A stretch of DNA of 64,000 nt from Aerococcus sp. (GCA_030528155.1 JAUMZL010000004.1:17067-81066), one strand, 5' to 3'. Positions 47,658 through 58,807 are shown, numbered from the stretch's first letter. The notes: a model not told the origin generated them from the sequence alone. Translations and numbers: made by a program.

Positions 47658-47689
47658 GCAATTAATGTTTCATGTGAAACATTAATTGC
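47658..47689. promoter_or_regulatory. parS-like site 6 in a 32-bp palindrome
   Basis: TGTTTCATGTGAAACA at 47666-47681, one change in the central CACGTG. The dyad extends to 16-bp arms with only the central T/G pair unmatched. Confidence 0.7.
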
Positions 47690-47721
47690 AGTCAGAAATA
47701 GAATTCATTTAAAAAGTGAAT

Positions 47722-47739
47722 TTGTTTCACGTGAAACAA
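47722..47739. promoter_or_regulatory. parS site 7
   Basis: TGTTTCACGTGAAACA at 47723-47738; the third site within 130 bp. Confidence 0.9.
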
Positions 47740-48332
47740 CAAAAATCGACGAGCTGGAGGGAGATAAAACGAACAAAGAAATTTTCGAAAAGAGAGACTA
47801 GAAGGCTAGATAAGGAGAGATAAATTACTGAATAGCTATTGATGCCTTTATTTTTCACACGGTCGGGCCCTTTTTAAGTTCTTTTGCTAGGCTGATGGTA
47901 GGGCTTAGATGAAAACGAAAATGTCGTTATGGCGAATCCCACAGACGCTATTGGGTTTTTAGTAAAGGCATTTTTTTGTATTAGATCAGTAAGCTCAGAT
48001 CAACTTTTTTGAAACCAATTTGGCTTCTACAGTAAGTACAGTGCTTTTTTGCGAGAGGAGGGTTTTATGAAGAGTAAAGGGGCTATTTACAGTCCTGTCT
48101 ATGCTTAATTTTTTATTCGCTTGCGTCTTATTTCTTATTATTCTTCTAGCTTTGTTTTCTAATTCTCCTCAATTTCACTACACCACAGTATAGCATGATT
48201 GACAGGAGAGACGAGAAAAAGCGACTAACAGCAAAAGTCTATTTGCATTTTCACCTTCTATTTTCACCATCTGCGAAAACAGAATAATAAAAGTATTAGT
48301 TAGCAGTACCATTTTTGCTCTGTCAACATAAG

Positions 48333-48352
48333 CATGTTTCACGTGAAACATG
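48333..48352. promoter_or_regulatory. parS site 8
   Basis: TGTTTCACGTGAAACA at 48335-48350, in a 20-bp perfect palindrome. Confidence 0.9.
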
Positions 48353-48573
48353 ATTTTCTGTAATAAATGAATAGGGATTAAAGGCTTTAGTTATAACAGA
48401 CCATCATTAATGGCGCGAATAATGGAATAAACTAATGATCCTTCGCTTTCGGTTGTGTATCCATTAGATTTACTCACCATAGTCAATATTTACGCTGAAA
48501 AGTGTGCCAGAGATAATACCCACCTAGTTTAGTCATTGAATACGACTGTTATGTTGCGGTGTTCAATGATAGA

Positions 48574-48615
48574 TGATTAGCGTAAATGTTTCACGTGAAA
48601 CATTTACGCTAATCA
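48574..48615. promoter_or_regulatory. parS site 9 in a 42-bp perfect palindrome
   Basis: TGTTTCACGTGAAACA at 48587-48602. The dyad extends perfectly by 13 bp on each side (TGATTAGCGTAAA and complement). It lies about 160 bp before gdpP. Confidence 0.9.
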
Positions 48616-48773
48616 ATAGACGCAATAATATAGGGAAAAGAAACACTGTGACATCAGGATTACACTTCTTTTGAAGTTTTGTTAATGGTATTTGAGAAGC
48701 GTGAAAAATATTTAAGATATGGTAAAATAAGGGGTGTCACTATGAAACTATATTATAGGACTGAGGAAGGTTT

Positions 48774-50798
48774 ATGAGTAAACGAAACAAAGGGGTTGCC
48801 TTTCCTGAATTCCTAAAGTTGCCAGTTATTCGTTCATTGCTACTGATTATTGTATTAGTAATGATTTTGACTGTCACGCTAGCTTTCTATGCTAGTCTAA
48901 ATTTGGGATGGGTAACACTCGGGCTCATCATTGTGATCGCAGCCCTCACATATTGGATTATACTCTCAATGTCGCGTGCACAAGAAGAAAGCCTTTTTGA
49001 AATCGCTGAACAGATTGAAACCGTTGAAAATGAAATTTTATTGCAAATTCCACTAGGGATTATTATTTTTCACGATGATGGCAGTCGCATACGTTGGATG
49101 AATCCTTATATGCAGCGCTATTTGATGACGGAGAATTTATCATTAGATTCACGTGAAGTGACAGCTGATGTGCTAGAGCTGTATGAACGTTTGGCAGAGC
49201 AGCCGGATGCAGATAATAAGCGGATATTCTGGAATGAACATTATTTCGATGTTGGGCTTATTACGGAACAGAATGCGATGTATTTTCTTGATGTGACGCG
49301 TTATGGTGAAATTGTCACCAAAGCAGAGGACAACCGCTTTGTGATTGGACACATTCTGATTGATAACTACGATGAAACAATTGCTGGCTATTCAGATCGT
49401 CGCAAGTCGAATATCGATAACTATGTCACCAAACAGCTATCGGCATGGGGGCAAAAACACAACAGCTTTATTAAACGTCTGGATGATGATCGCTTTTTGA
49501 TGTTAGCGACAGTTGGTGAACTGAAGCAAATGGAAAAAGATCGCTTCAACATTGTTGATAATATTCGTGAGGCGACATCTAAGGCAAACTTCCCACTAAC
49601 TATTTCCATGGGGATCTCCTATCAAGAAGAAATTAATAACGCGCCGCTTGATGATATCAGTGGCTTGGCACAATCTAATTTGGACCTTGCGCTTAGTCGC
49701 GGAGGTGATCAGGTTGTCATCAAGACGGAATCACAAAAAGCACGCTACTATGGCGGTAAGACGAACCCGATGGAGAAACGAACGCATGTCAGAGCACGCC
49801 AGATTGCGACAACCATTTCACGAATGATTCGCGATAATGAAGCTATTTATGTAATGGGCCACGACTATCCGGATATGGATGCTATTGGTGCATCGTTAGG
49901 GATTCGGCGCATTGCCGAAATGAATGGTAAAGACTGTAAGATTGTCATTAATGAAAATCGCATCAATGATGACATTAGTAAATTATTAGTGGAGCTACGC
50001 AAAAACCCTAAAATTGCGAACGCCCTTATTTCACCAGAAGAGGCTGCTGAGGAGATTGTACCGAACGCCTTGCTCTTTATGGTGGATTGTCATCGTCAAT
50101 CGATTACGATCGCCCCTGATCTCGTTGATCGCGTCAATGGGGTAGTCATTATTGACCACCATCGCAAAGGGGAAGAGTATCCGGATAATATTATTTTGGA
50201 ATACATTGAACCTTATGCTTCTTCAGCATGTGAATTGGTGACAGAGTTCTTCGAATATCAAGATGCGGAGGCAGAACCGATTAGCCGAATTGAAGCGACA
50301 GCAATGTTAGCTGGGATTATCGTTGACTCCCGCAGTTTCTCATTGCGGACGGGTTCACGGACGTTCGATGCTGCTAGTTACTTGAAGTCATGTGGTGCAG
50401 ACTCCATTTTGATTCAGGAGTTCCTCAAAGAAGACCTCTCCGATTACATTGAACGTAGTCATTTGATTGAAAATGTTCAATTTGTTGGGACAAGCGTTGG
50501 GATCGCTGCGGGTGAGGATGATGTGACTTATCCAATTGTCACGGCAGCCCAGTCAGCAGATGAATTGCTCTCGATGAATGGCATTTCTGCCTCATATGTG
50601 GTTTATTTGCGCGAAGATGGCCGAGTGGGTATCAGCGCACGAAGCATGGGGAATGTGAATGTGCAAACGGTCATGGAGGCGCTTGGTGGCGGAGGACACC
50701 TCTCTAATGCTGCGACACAGCTTAGTGATGTGACCGTCTCACAAGCCGTTGAAATGTTAAAGAAAGCACTGAAAAATTTAGAGGAGGAAGAGGCATAA
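48774..50798 (+). CDS. gdpP: Cyclic-di-AMP phosphodiesterase GdpP
   Basis: It hydrolyses c-di-AMP to pApA and so controls cell-wall, potassium and osmotic balance. It has 674 residues. Two hydrophobic segments at about 17-65, a PAS-like domain, a degenerate GGDEF domain (about 180-310) lacking the GGDEF motif, then DHH/DHHA1. DHH motifs are [21 protein letters not shown] and [15 protein letters not shown] is in the DHHA1 part. GAAGG precedes the ATG. It overlaps the next gene by 1 bp, the conserved gdpP-rplI-dnaB order. Confidence 0.97.
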   Translation: MSKRNKGVAFPEFLKLPVIRSLLLIIVLVMILTVTLAFYASLNLGWVTLGLIIVIAALTYWIILSMSRAQEESLFEIAEQIETVENEILLQIPLGIIIFHDDGSRIRWMNPYMQRYLMTENLSLDSREVTADVLELYERLAEQPDADNKRIFWNEHYFDVGLITEQNAMYFLDVTRYGEIVTKAEDNRFVIGHILIDNYDETIAGYSDRRKSNIDNYVTKQLSAWGQKHNSFIKRLDDDRFLMLATVGELKQMEKDRFNIVDNIREATSKANFPLTISMGISYQEEINNAPLDDISGLAQSNLDLALSRGGDQVVIKTESQKARYYGGKTNPMEKRTHVRARQIATTISRMIRDNEAIYVMGHDYPDMDAIGASLGIRRIAEMNGKDCKIVINENRINDDISKLLVELRKNPKIANALISPEEAAEEIVPNALLFMVDCHRQSITIAPDLVDRVNGVVIIDHHRKGEEYPDNIILEYIEPYASSACELVTEFFEYQDAEAEPISRIEATAMLAGIIVDSRSFSLRTGSRTFDAASYLKSCGADSILIQEFLKEDLSDYIERSHLIENVQFVGTSVGIAAGEDDVTYPIVTAAQSADELLSMNGISASYVVYLREDGRVGISARSMGNVNVQTVMEALGGGGHLSNAATQLSDVTVSQAVEMLKKALKNLEEEEA

Positions 50799-51253
50799 TG
50801 AAAGTTATCCTATTAGAAGACGTTAAAGGTCAAGGTAAAAAAGGGGAAGTAAAAGAAGTTTCTTCAGGTTACGCACAGAACTTCCTGATTAAACGTGGCT
50901 TAGCAAAAGCTGCGACTGGTGGTGCTTTAAGTACGTTAAAAGCGCAACAGCGAGCAAAAGCAAAAGAAGAAGCTGAAGAACGCGCTGAAGCAGAAAAAGT
51001 CAAAGCAATCTTGGCATCTGATGACAGCATTGTAGTTGTAAAAGCTAAGGGTGGCGAAGACGGCCGTTTATTTGGTTCTATTCCATCTAAACAAATTGCG
51101 CAAGCGTTAGAACAACAACATGGTATAAAGGTAGATAAACGTAAAATTGAATTACCCGAACCATTGCGGGCGTTCGGTTTCCGTAATGTGCCGGTGAAAT
51201 TACATCCAGATGTGGAAGCGACCATTCGTGTTCACGTGATTGAAGATGAATAG
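50798..51253 (+). CDS. rplI: Ribosomal protein L9
   Basis: A large-subunit protein with two RNA-binding domains joined by a long helix; 151 residues. The N-domain [20 protein letters not shown] and [14 protein letters not shown] is diagnostic. The central helix is Ala/Glu/Lys-rich, and the C-domain reads [15 protein letters not shown]. The start overlaps the gdpP stop (TAATG). GGAGGAAG is the ribosome site. Confidence 0.98.
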   Translation: MKVILLEDVKGQGKKGEVKEVSSGYAQNFLIKRGLAKAATGGALSTLKAQQRAKAKEEAEERAEAEKVKAILASDDSIVVVKAKGGEDGRLFGSIPSKQIAQALEQQHGIKVDKRKIELPEPLRAFGFRNVPVKLHPDVEATIRVHVIEDE

Positions 51254-51261
51254 AAAATGAT

Positions 51262-51293
51262 GAGGCTCTGCCAGATATGGTGGAGCTTTTTTA
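51262..51293 (+). terminator. Terminator after rplI
   Basis: GGCTCTGCCA pairs imperfectly with TGGTGGAGCT, followed by a T-run. The stem is modest, so some read-through into the next gene is likely. Confidence 0.6.
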
Positions 51294-51306
51294 GAGGAGG
51301 TCAGGT

Positions 51307-51888
51307 ATGGGCAGTGAATTCGATAAAATGGTAAATGGTGAGTGGTATGATTTTAGTAAAGATCCTAGCATTCAAGAAAGTTATCAACAGGCGAAGCAGT
51401 ATTGCTATGAATTGACTCAAGTTTCACCTGTGGATAATGAAGGCGTGCGAGCGTTATTAGAAAAGTTATTCACAGTGGATAACTTGGGAGAAGGGACAGT
51501 GATTATGCCTCCCATTACCGTAGATTATGGTATCAATACGCAGTTCGGGAAGGAATGCTTTGTGAACCATCATTGCTATTTTATGGATTGCGCCCCCATT
51601 ACATTAGGGGAACACGTGTTCGTGGGACCGAATTGTGGGTTTTATACGGCACATCATCCGCTGGCATATGAACGGCGCAATACCAGGATTGAGCGAGCAT
51701 TACCAATTACGATTGGCGATAATGTCTGGATTGGCGGACATGTTGTGATCACCCCCGGCGTAACGATTGGTAGCGGAAGTGTGGTTGGTGCAGGAGCGGT
51801 GGTGACGCATGATGTCCCGAACAATGTGGTGGTGGCAGGTAACCCAGCGCGTGTGATTCGGACGTTGGATCAAACAGAACAGGACTAG
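51307..51888 (+). CDS. Maltose/galactoside-type O-acetyltransferase
   Basis: A left-handed beta-helix acetyltransferase; 193 residues. The N-terminal MAT domain ([15 protein letters not shown]) and the hexapeptide repeats ([32 protein letters not shown]) match maltose, galactoside and related O-acetyltransferases. The catalytic His lies in YTAHHPL. It uses acetyl-CoA to acetylate a sugar hydroxyl. AGAGGAGG precedes the ATG. It is inserted between rplI and dnaB, which are adjacent in many relatives. Natural substrate unknown. Confidence 0.9.
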   Translation: MGSEFDKMVNGEWYDFSKDPSIQESYQQAKQYCYELTQVSPVDNEGVRALLEKLFTVDNLGEGTVIMPPITVDYGINTQFGKECFVNHHCYFMDCAPITLGEHVFVGPNCGFYTAHHPLAYERRNTRIERALPITIGDNVWIGGHVVITPGVTIGSGSVVGAGAVVTHDVPNNVVVAGNPARVIRTLDQTEQD

Positions 51889-52166
51889 GATAAAAGGCGG
51901 AAACCACTGAGGGTTGCTTTGGTAGTAAAAGGATAGTGATACCTTTTTGGAAAGTGACAGGTGTTTCTTTATATATAATAAGTGTTAAATAACTGCTTTT
52001 CACTTATTTTTATGTATTTGAGGTATTTATTGCTATCAAAGCCTAAAGAGGTCCAGTTAAAGTGATCATCCCTCGCATATTAAGAAAAGTTTTTCCCGTA
52101 CCATCTGCCAGGTTTTATCTGTATAATGGTAGTGTTGTGTTTTTATGAAAGATGGGAGTGATAGCA

Positions 52167-53540
52167 ATGGCCGATGATGTGCTTAATCGCATTCCGCCGC
52201 AAAATATTGATGCGGAGAAGGCGGTACTCGGGTCGATTTTCCTCGATCCAACGACGTATATTACGGTGAATGAATATATCGACGCGGCCGATTTCTATAA
52301 ACGTGCCCATCAAGTCATTTTCAGTACGATGGCAACGTTGAACGAGCGAGGCGATACCGTCGATACTTTGACTGTTCAAAATGAGCTGCAACGACAGAAT
52401 CAGTTAGAGAACGTTGGTGGCGTCGATTATATCTTTGAGGTAGCAGATAGCACGCCAACTGCCGCTAATGCGGAATACTATGCGCGTATCGTGGAAGAGA
52501 ACGCCATTCTGAGGCGCTTGATTACTTCTGCTAATGAGATTTCTGCACATGCCTATGAAAATAGTGAGGCGTTGGAGGACATTCTCGATGGCGCAGAGAA
52601 GAGCATTCTGAGTGTATCAGAAAAGCGCAACCGCAATGGCTTTGTGCATATTGGCGATGTATTGCAGCAATCTATTACAACAATTGAAGAATTGGCGAAG
52701 GATCATTCTGCAGTGACAGGGTTGCCTTCAGGGTATCCAGATCTCGATCGGATGACGGCAGGACTACAGGCCGAAGAATTGCTGATTATTGCAGCACGTC
52801 CTGGGGTGGGTAAAACCGCGTTTGCTCTGAATATTGCCCAAAATGTGGCGACCAAGCAAGGCGCAACGGTTGCACTGTTTAGTCTCGAAATGGGGGCAGA
52901 ACAGTTGGTGAACCGTATGCTTTGTGCGGAAGGGAGTATCGATGCAGGCCGTTTGCGGACGGGGCAGTTGCTCGAACAGGAGTGGTCGGATTTGATCATT
53001 GCAATGGGTGCGCTCGGAGACTCGCAAATCTATATTGATGATACGCCTGGTATTCGCATGTCCGAAATTCGCGCTAAAAGTCGGCGTCTGCTCCAAGAAA
53101 AAGGAAAACTCGATCTCATTGTGATCGACTACCTGCAGCTGATTGAATCGGCGCGTCATGGGGAGAGCCGGCAACAGGAAGTTTCGGAAATCTCGCGTCA
53201 GCTGAAAAAATTGGCGAAGGAGCTGCATGTGCCGGTGATTGCGTTGTCGCAGTTATCACGAAGCGTGGAACAACGCCAAGATAAACGCCCGGTATTGAGC
53301 GATATTCGGGAATCCGGTTCTATCGAGCAGGATGCAGACATTGTTGCGTTTTTATACCGTGATGATTATTATGAACATGGCGGTGATGACGATGAGGACG
53401 AAGAAGCCACAGAAGATAACAATATCGTGGAAGTCATCATTGAGAAAAACCGTTCAGGTGCACGAGGCACTGTAAAACTTATTTTCACTAAGGAATTCAA
53501 TAAATTTTCTTCTGTCAGTTTTAGACAGGAAGAACAATAG
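52167..53540 (+). CDS. dnaB: Replicative DNA helicase
   Basis: The hexameric helicase of the replication fork (dnaC in Bacillus naming); 457 residues from the ATG at 52167, which has GGGAG upstream. An ATG five codons earlier is less well placed. The N-domain RIPPQNIDAEKAVLGSIFLD is typical. The RecA-like C-domain has Walker A ARPGVGKTAFAL, Walker B LIVIDYLQLI and the ALSQLSRSVEQRQDKRPVLS motif. An acidic insertion (GGDDDEDEEATEDN) lies near the C-terminus. A TATAAT box at 52122-52127 is a probable -10. Confidence 0.97.
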   Translation: MADDVLNRIPPQNIDAEKAVLGSIFLDPTTYITVNEYIDAADFYKRAHQVIFSTMATLNERGDTVDTLTVQNELQRQNQLENVGGVDYIFEVADSTPTAANAEYYARIVEENAILRRLITSANEISAHAYENSEALEDILDGAEKSILSVSEKRNRNGFVHIGDVLQQSITTIEELAKDHSAVTGLPSGYPDLDRMTAGLQAEELLIIAARPGVGKTAFALNIAQNVATKQGATVALFSLEMGAEQLVNRMLCAEGSIDAGRLRTGQLLEQEWSDLIIAMGALGDSQIYIDDTPGIRMSEIRAKSRRLLQEKGKLDLIVIDYLQLIESARHGESRQQEVSEISRQLKKLAKELHVPVIALSQLSRSVEQRQDKRPVLSDIRESGSIEQDADIVAFLYRDDYYEHGGDDDEDEEATEDNNIVEVIIEKNRSGARGTVKLIFTKEFNKFSSVSFRQEEQ

Positions 53541-54842
<1,302 letters not shown>

Positions 54843-54851
54843 TCCATAACA

Positions 54852-54887
54852 AAAAAATCCGCCCTCAAATGCGAGAGCGGATTTTTT
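54852..54887. terminator. purA terminator
   Basis: AAAAATCCGC pairs with GCGGATTTTT with an inner CTC/GAG; T-runs on both strands allow use by the convergent oxidoreductase gene. Confidence 0.88.
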
Positions 54888-54911
54888 GATGCCCAAGAAG
54901 ATATCAGTAGC

Positions 54912-55916
54912 CTAATTCAGGTCAGGATGGATAGCAACGATGGTTCGACCAATATGGGTGCCTGCTTTTAAGGCAGCAAATGTTTCTGGCAATGCCTCTA
55001 GGGAAATGCTGTGGGCGTCTAACTGCGGAGCAATTTGCCATTTCTCAGCTATCTGTTGCCAGACTTTTTTGCGCGATTCAATAGGATAGTTGACTGAGTC
55101 TACTCCAATAAGGCGTACCCCTCGTGAAATAAAAGGAAAGACCGCCATGGATAAGTCTACCCCACCGACCCGACCGCAGAGGCTTAGTGCCCCATGATAG
55201 GCGAGACGGGGGATCAATTGATTGGTAACCTCGCCCCCCACCGTATCCAATGCAAAGTCAAATTGGCGGTGTTCTAGAGGACGCGGTGGATTTTGGGTGA
55301 GGGTATCAGCATAAAGCACATCATTGGCGCCCAGTGCGCGCACATAATCTTCTTGATAGGGTTTGCGGATCATGGCAGTAACTGTTTGATACCCCGCTTG
55401 TTTGAGGATAGCTAAAGCTACGCTGCCAACTCCACCAGATGCCCCGCTAACGACAATGCGCGGACGATCATCTGGGGACATTCCTGCCTTTTCCAATTCT
55501 AAAACGGAGAGGGCAGCAGTAAATCCAGCTGTGCCGAAAACCATGGCATCCTTGAGGGATAGATCTGCAGGTAGAGGCACGAGCCAATCGCTGTCGAGCC
55601 GAGCGTATTCGGCGTAACCTCCAGTGTGGGTCACACCAATAGCATAGCTCGTCGCGATGACCTTATCGCCAGGCTGATAGCGGGCGTCCTTACTGCTAAC
55701 GACAACGCCACTGAGATCGATGCCCGGAACGATTGGATAGTTTTTAACGATGTGGCCATCAATTTGATTAGCGAGCATGTCCTTATAATTGACGCTCGAA
55801 TAGGCCACCTTAATGAGGACATTCCCGGCACTGAGCGAGGTGAGTGGGATAGTTTCAACGCGTCCCTCGACACTATCGCCCAATTTCCGAGCAACAAAAG
55901 CTTTAAATGAATCCAT
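54912..55916 (-). CDS. YhdH/YhfP-type NADPH-dependent quinone oxidoreductase
   Basis: A medium-chain reductase without zinc; 334 residues. Features of the YhdH/YhfP (AcuI-like) family are SSVNYKDMLA near residue 40, YPIVPGIDLSGVV, and MVFGTAGFTAALSVLELE. The nucleotide-binding motif is SGASGGVGSVA. AAGGGAG precedes the ATG. Relatives reduce acryloyl-CoA or quinones; the substrate here is not known. It is a single gene, transcribed against the replication fork. Confidence 0.88.
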   Translation of the reverse strand: MDSFKAFVARKLGDSVEGRVETIPLTSLSAGNVLIKVAYSSVNYKDMLANQIDGHIVKNYPIVPGIDLSGVVVSSKDARYQPGDKVIATSYAIGVTHTGGYAEYARLDSDWLVPLPADLSLKDAMVFGTAGFTAALSVLELEKAGMSPDDRPRIVVSGASGGVGSVALAILKQAGYQTVTAMIRKPYQEDYVRALGANDVLYADTLTQNPPRPLEHRQFDFALDTVGGEVTNQLIPRLAYHGALSLCGRVGGVDLSMAVFPFISRGVRLIGVDSVNYPIESRKKVWQQIAEKWQIAPQLDAHSISLEALPETFAALKAGTHIGRTIVAIHPDLN

Positions 55917-56384
55917 ATGGCTGCTCCCTTCCCAAAAATCATCATTTTCTCTTTTATTTTAGTGGAAATGCAGAAAGAACACTTATCCTCTCTTCATTTA
56001 TAACCAGAGTAATACTATCGACAATATAAGAAAAGTATTTCATAGTTTACGCTATTTTTTTCCGCCGTCATAAGAAAAAGGAGGATTTCAAGTTCTCACA
56101 CGCTAAGTGTACGATGGGCAGCTAAAAAGAGATTTCATTTGATGGGCTCGGACGATAGGCTAAAGCGACCTGTCTTTTTGATGTGCTCGGCCAACCCTGT
56201 CTTTTTCATATGCTCGAATAAAAAAAGAAATGGAAATACGGTCTTGATATGCTCGAAAAAAGGTAAAAGGCAGCGTTGCTAATAGGATTTTATGCTCCAA
56301 ATGGGTTCAAAGATATTGGTCACTGGTGCCAAACACGTTTTATTATAACTTATAGATAACTCGGTTGAATTATTAAAATTAACA
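55917..56384. other. Intergenic region with degenerate repeats
   Basis: No normal gene. Four imperfect copies of TTGATRTGCTCG end at about 56150, 56189, 56216 and 56255 (spacing 39, 27 and 39 bp). On the minus strand they fall in one frame (stop at 56135) that reads as repeated EH(I/M)K(K)T units and ends GRFSLSSEPIK. The only ATG is internal. It may be a fragment of a repeat family or mobile element. Confidence 0.45.
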
Positions 56385-56385
56385 C

Positions 56386-56414
56386 TTGCATTTTATATCG
56401 TTTGGCGTTAGTAT
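56386..56414 (+). promoter_or_regulatory. tRNA-Lys promoter
   Basis: TTGCAT (56386-56391), 17 bp, TAGTAT (56409-56414), placing the start about 14 nt before the tRNA. Confidence 0.7.
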
Positions 56415-56434
56415 AGTTGAGTAATCGTTGAAAC

Positions 56435-56507
56435 GGGCTCTTAGCTCAGTTGGTAGAGCAACGGACTCTTAATCCGTGGGTCGAGGGTTCGAGCCCCTCA
56501 GAGCCCA
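56435..56507 (+). tRNA. tRNA-Lys (anticodon CTT)
   Basis: A full cloverleaf of 73 nt. Acceptor GGGCTCT/AGAGCCC, D-arm GCTC/GAGC, anticodon stem ACGGA/TCCGT with loop CTCTTAA (anticodon CTT, reads AAG), T-arm GAGGG/CCCTC with TTCGAGC loop. The discriminator is A. CCA is not encoded. Confidence 0.96.
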
Positions 56508-56516
56508 TCATTGATG

Positions 56517-56543
56517 AGAACGCCACTTTGAGGCGTTCTTTTG
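56517..56543 (+). terminator. tRNA-Lys terminator
   Basis: AGAACGCC pairs with GGCGTTCT, followed by TTTG. Confidence 0.85.
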
Positions 56544-56799
56544 TTTATAATCAGGACATACTGTTTAAACGAGACATAGGTTTTTAGATAAGGGAAAGGC
56601 TTCTTTTTATTAGGAACGGTTAAACATTATAAATAATAACTCTTTGTGATTCACAAGTTAGCGACTAAAAATTTAAATAAGCAATGAGTAGGCGTTCATC
56701 TATCCTTAGGTGAGCGCTATTTTTATTTGCTTTGAAGCCAGTTTTAGCGAACAATAAAGAGGATATGATGTCTTGTGGAGGGAAAGGAAGCGAAGCGTG

Positions 56800-57940
56800 A
56801 TGAAATTCGTATTAGCGCCAGATTCATTTAAGGGCTCATTGAGTGCCCAAGCGGTTTGTTCGGCTATGGAAGCAGGAATTAAATGCGGATGGCATGAAGC
56901 AGAGGTTATTTCGGTACCGATGGCGGATGGCGGTGAAGGCACAGTAGAGACGCTGGTAGATGCGCAGGGTGGGAGTTTTCAGACGGCGAGTGTACACGGC
57001 CCCCTTCATTCAACGGTGAATGCTACGTATGGCAGGCTAGACGCTGGAAAAACCGCCGTGATTGAAATGGCTGAAGCGAGTGGATTAGGGTTGGTATCAG
57101 AAGAGGATCGGGATGCCTTAAAGGCAACGACTTATGGCGTGGGGGAATTGATGAAAGCGGCAATGGATAATGGCGCTAAAAAATTAATTATCGGTGTGGG
57201 TGGCAGTGCCACAACTGATGGTGGCAGTGGCATGGCACAAGCGCTAGGTGTGAAGTTCTATGATACCAATCATAATGAATTGCCTCTAGGTGGAGGTGCT
57301 TTAGCGCAGTTGGCGCAGATCGACGTGACTGGGCTCGATCCACGGTTGGCAGAGGTTGAGGTAATCATGGCAAGTGATGTGACGAATCCATTGGTTGGTA
57401 AAAATGGTGCTTCTGCTGTGTTTGGCGAGCAGAAAGGCGCCAATTTGGCAGAGCGAGAACAATTGGATCGCGCGCTCACTCACTATGGCGAATTGCTGCG
57501 GACACAACTGGGACAGGATGTCATGAATCGTCCGGGAGCTGGCGCTGGTGGGGGGCATCGGCGCTGCATTGATGGCATTTTGTAATGCCAAGCAGCAGGC
57601 GGGAGTAGATCTCGTGATCCAAATGACGCAACTAGAAGAACGCATATCTAGCGCTGATGTGGTGCTGACAGGTGAGGGACGTGTAGATAGTCAAACCGCA
57701 TACGGCAAAGTCCCTCAAGGTGTGGCCAAAGTAGCAAAGAAATACGGCAAACCAGTGATTGTGATTGCTGGTAGCACCAAAGGAGACCTGACACCACTCT
57801 ATCAAGTCGGGATGGACGCTGTCTTTACAACGATTCCAACGGTGGCCCCGCTGGCTGAGACATTGGCTCAAGCCTATGACAACGTGGCGCAAACGAGTGA
57901 AAATATAGCTCGGCTGTTAAAAACTCTCGCGACACAGTAG
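56800..57940 (+). pseudogene. Glycerate kinase, frameshifted in a G6 tract
   Basis: Class GarK/GlxK glycerate kinase, which phosphorylates glycerate. The first frame runs from ATG 56800 (MKFVLAPDSFKGSLSA, AAGGAAG upstream) to a stop at 57585. It reads normally to PGAGAGGG and then goes out of frame. The second frame (to 57940) resumes with GIGAALMAFCNAKQQAG and ends normally with LTGEGRVDSQTAYGKVPQGVA and so on. The break is at a run of six G at 57550-57555; five G would restore one frame of about 379 residues, the normal length. The gene is otherwise intact, so the change is recent, phase-variable or an error. Confidence 0.85.
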
Positions 57941-58002
57941 AGGAAGGGGCGATATTGTTTTAAAATAGACATCGGAAAAAACAAGATGAGGCGTGATATG
58001 AG

Positions 58003-58704
58003 ATGAAACATAACCAGCACCAGTCAACGCAGCAGTTGCCTTATGGACTGTTGTTGACGGCTAACAGTGGGACTTTGACGGCTTTTACGTATTTGTATTG
58101 CGATGGCACCTTTGCTGGATTTCAAAGTGGGAATATGGTGAAATTAGCGGTAAATATTGGTGCGGGAAAGTGGGCAAACCTAGTGCCGCTATTGGTATCG
58201 CTATTGTCATTCATGCTCGGTGTCTTCATTGTGCGTTACCTGCAATATCGTGGGATTCGCCGTTACAACCTCCTACGCCGGCATCGCTACGTGCTAGTTC
58301 TGATGCTAATGATCTTACTGTTTGTGCGGGTGACGTATGAGTGGATGCCCACGATTTTGGTGAATGGATTACTCTCGCTATGTGCAGCGAGCGAATTTGA
58401 GGAGTTTCGGTTGCTACAAGGTGGAAATTTCACACATTTGATGATGACAGGTAACTTGCGCACACTTTCAGAAAGCATTTTTGATTATTTCAAAAATCCG
58501 GTATCGAACGAACATAATGGTGCCGTACGGACGATGAAGCGAATGGGGGCGCTTATTGGCGGTTATCTAATGGGAGCATTATTTGTGAGTATTTTTAGTC
58601 ACTGGCTGACTTATCGCGTGATTGGCTTTTCATTTCTAGTAACACTGGCATTATTACTGTTGACTTTTCGCATGCCCCCTGAGCCCGTCGTGGATGAAAC
58701 GTAG
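58003..58704 (+). CDS. DUF1275 (YoaK-like) membrane protein
   Basis: A 233-residue membrane protein with about six hydrophobic segments. The N-terminal ANSGTLTAFTYLYCDGTFAG followed by FQSGNMVKLAV matches the DUF1275/YoaK family, whose members share the GNT/GN(M)V motif. Another typical part is GNFTHLMMTGNLRTL. The ribosome site is weak (TGAGGCGTGATATGAG). The function of the family is not established. Confidence 0.82.
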   Translation: MKHNQHQSTQQLPYGLLLTANSGTLTAFTYLYCDGTFAGFQSGNMVKLAVNIGAGKWANLVPLLVSLLSFMLGVFIVRYLQYRGIRRYNLLRRHRYVLVLMLMILLFVRVTYEWMPTILVNGLLSLCAASEFEEFRLLQGGNFTHLMMTGNLRTLSESIFDYFKNPVSNEHNGAVRTMKRMGALIGGYLMGALFVSIFSHWLTYRVIGFSFLVTLALLLLTFRMPPEPVVDET

Positions 58705-58807
58705 GATATCAGGAAAACGTTTATTGGCACGGAAAATCAAATAATATGCTAAAATGAAGAATAATTAATGACTCTTTAAGCATTGAGAGCGAGACAGGAG
58801 GAAAGAA

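Larger units (their letters stand above)
45047..48773. other. 3.7-kb non-coding, parS-rich island
   Basis: No convincing gene on either strand between the rpsR terminator and gdpP; no frame with a start reaches 60 codons. The base composition is visibly richer in A+T than in the flanking genes. It contains the DnaA-box cluster at its left end, nine parS or parS-like sites from 45146 to 48602, and a pair of CRISPR-like repeats at 47287-47373. Short frames are noted separately: a start-less 107-codon frame on the minus strand at 46128-46451 and small ORFs at 46183 and 48067. It looks like a centromere region and may also contain decayed genes. Confidence 0.8.

Noticed and set aside
49140-49165. 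parS-like TTCACGTGAA in gdpP
   Set aside because: Only the inner ten bases fit; the outer bases differ from the ParB consensus.
51225-51245. TTCACGTGAT at the end of rplI
   Set aside because: Too many mismatches to parS and inside a conserved coding end.
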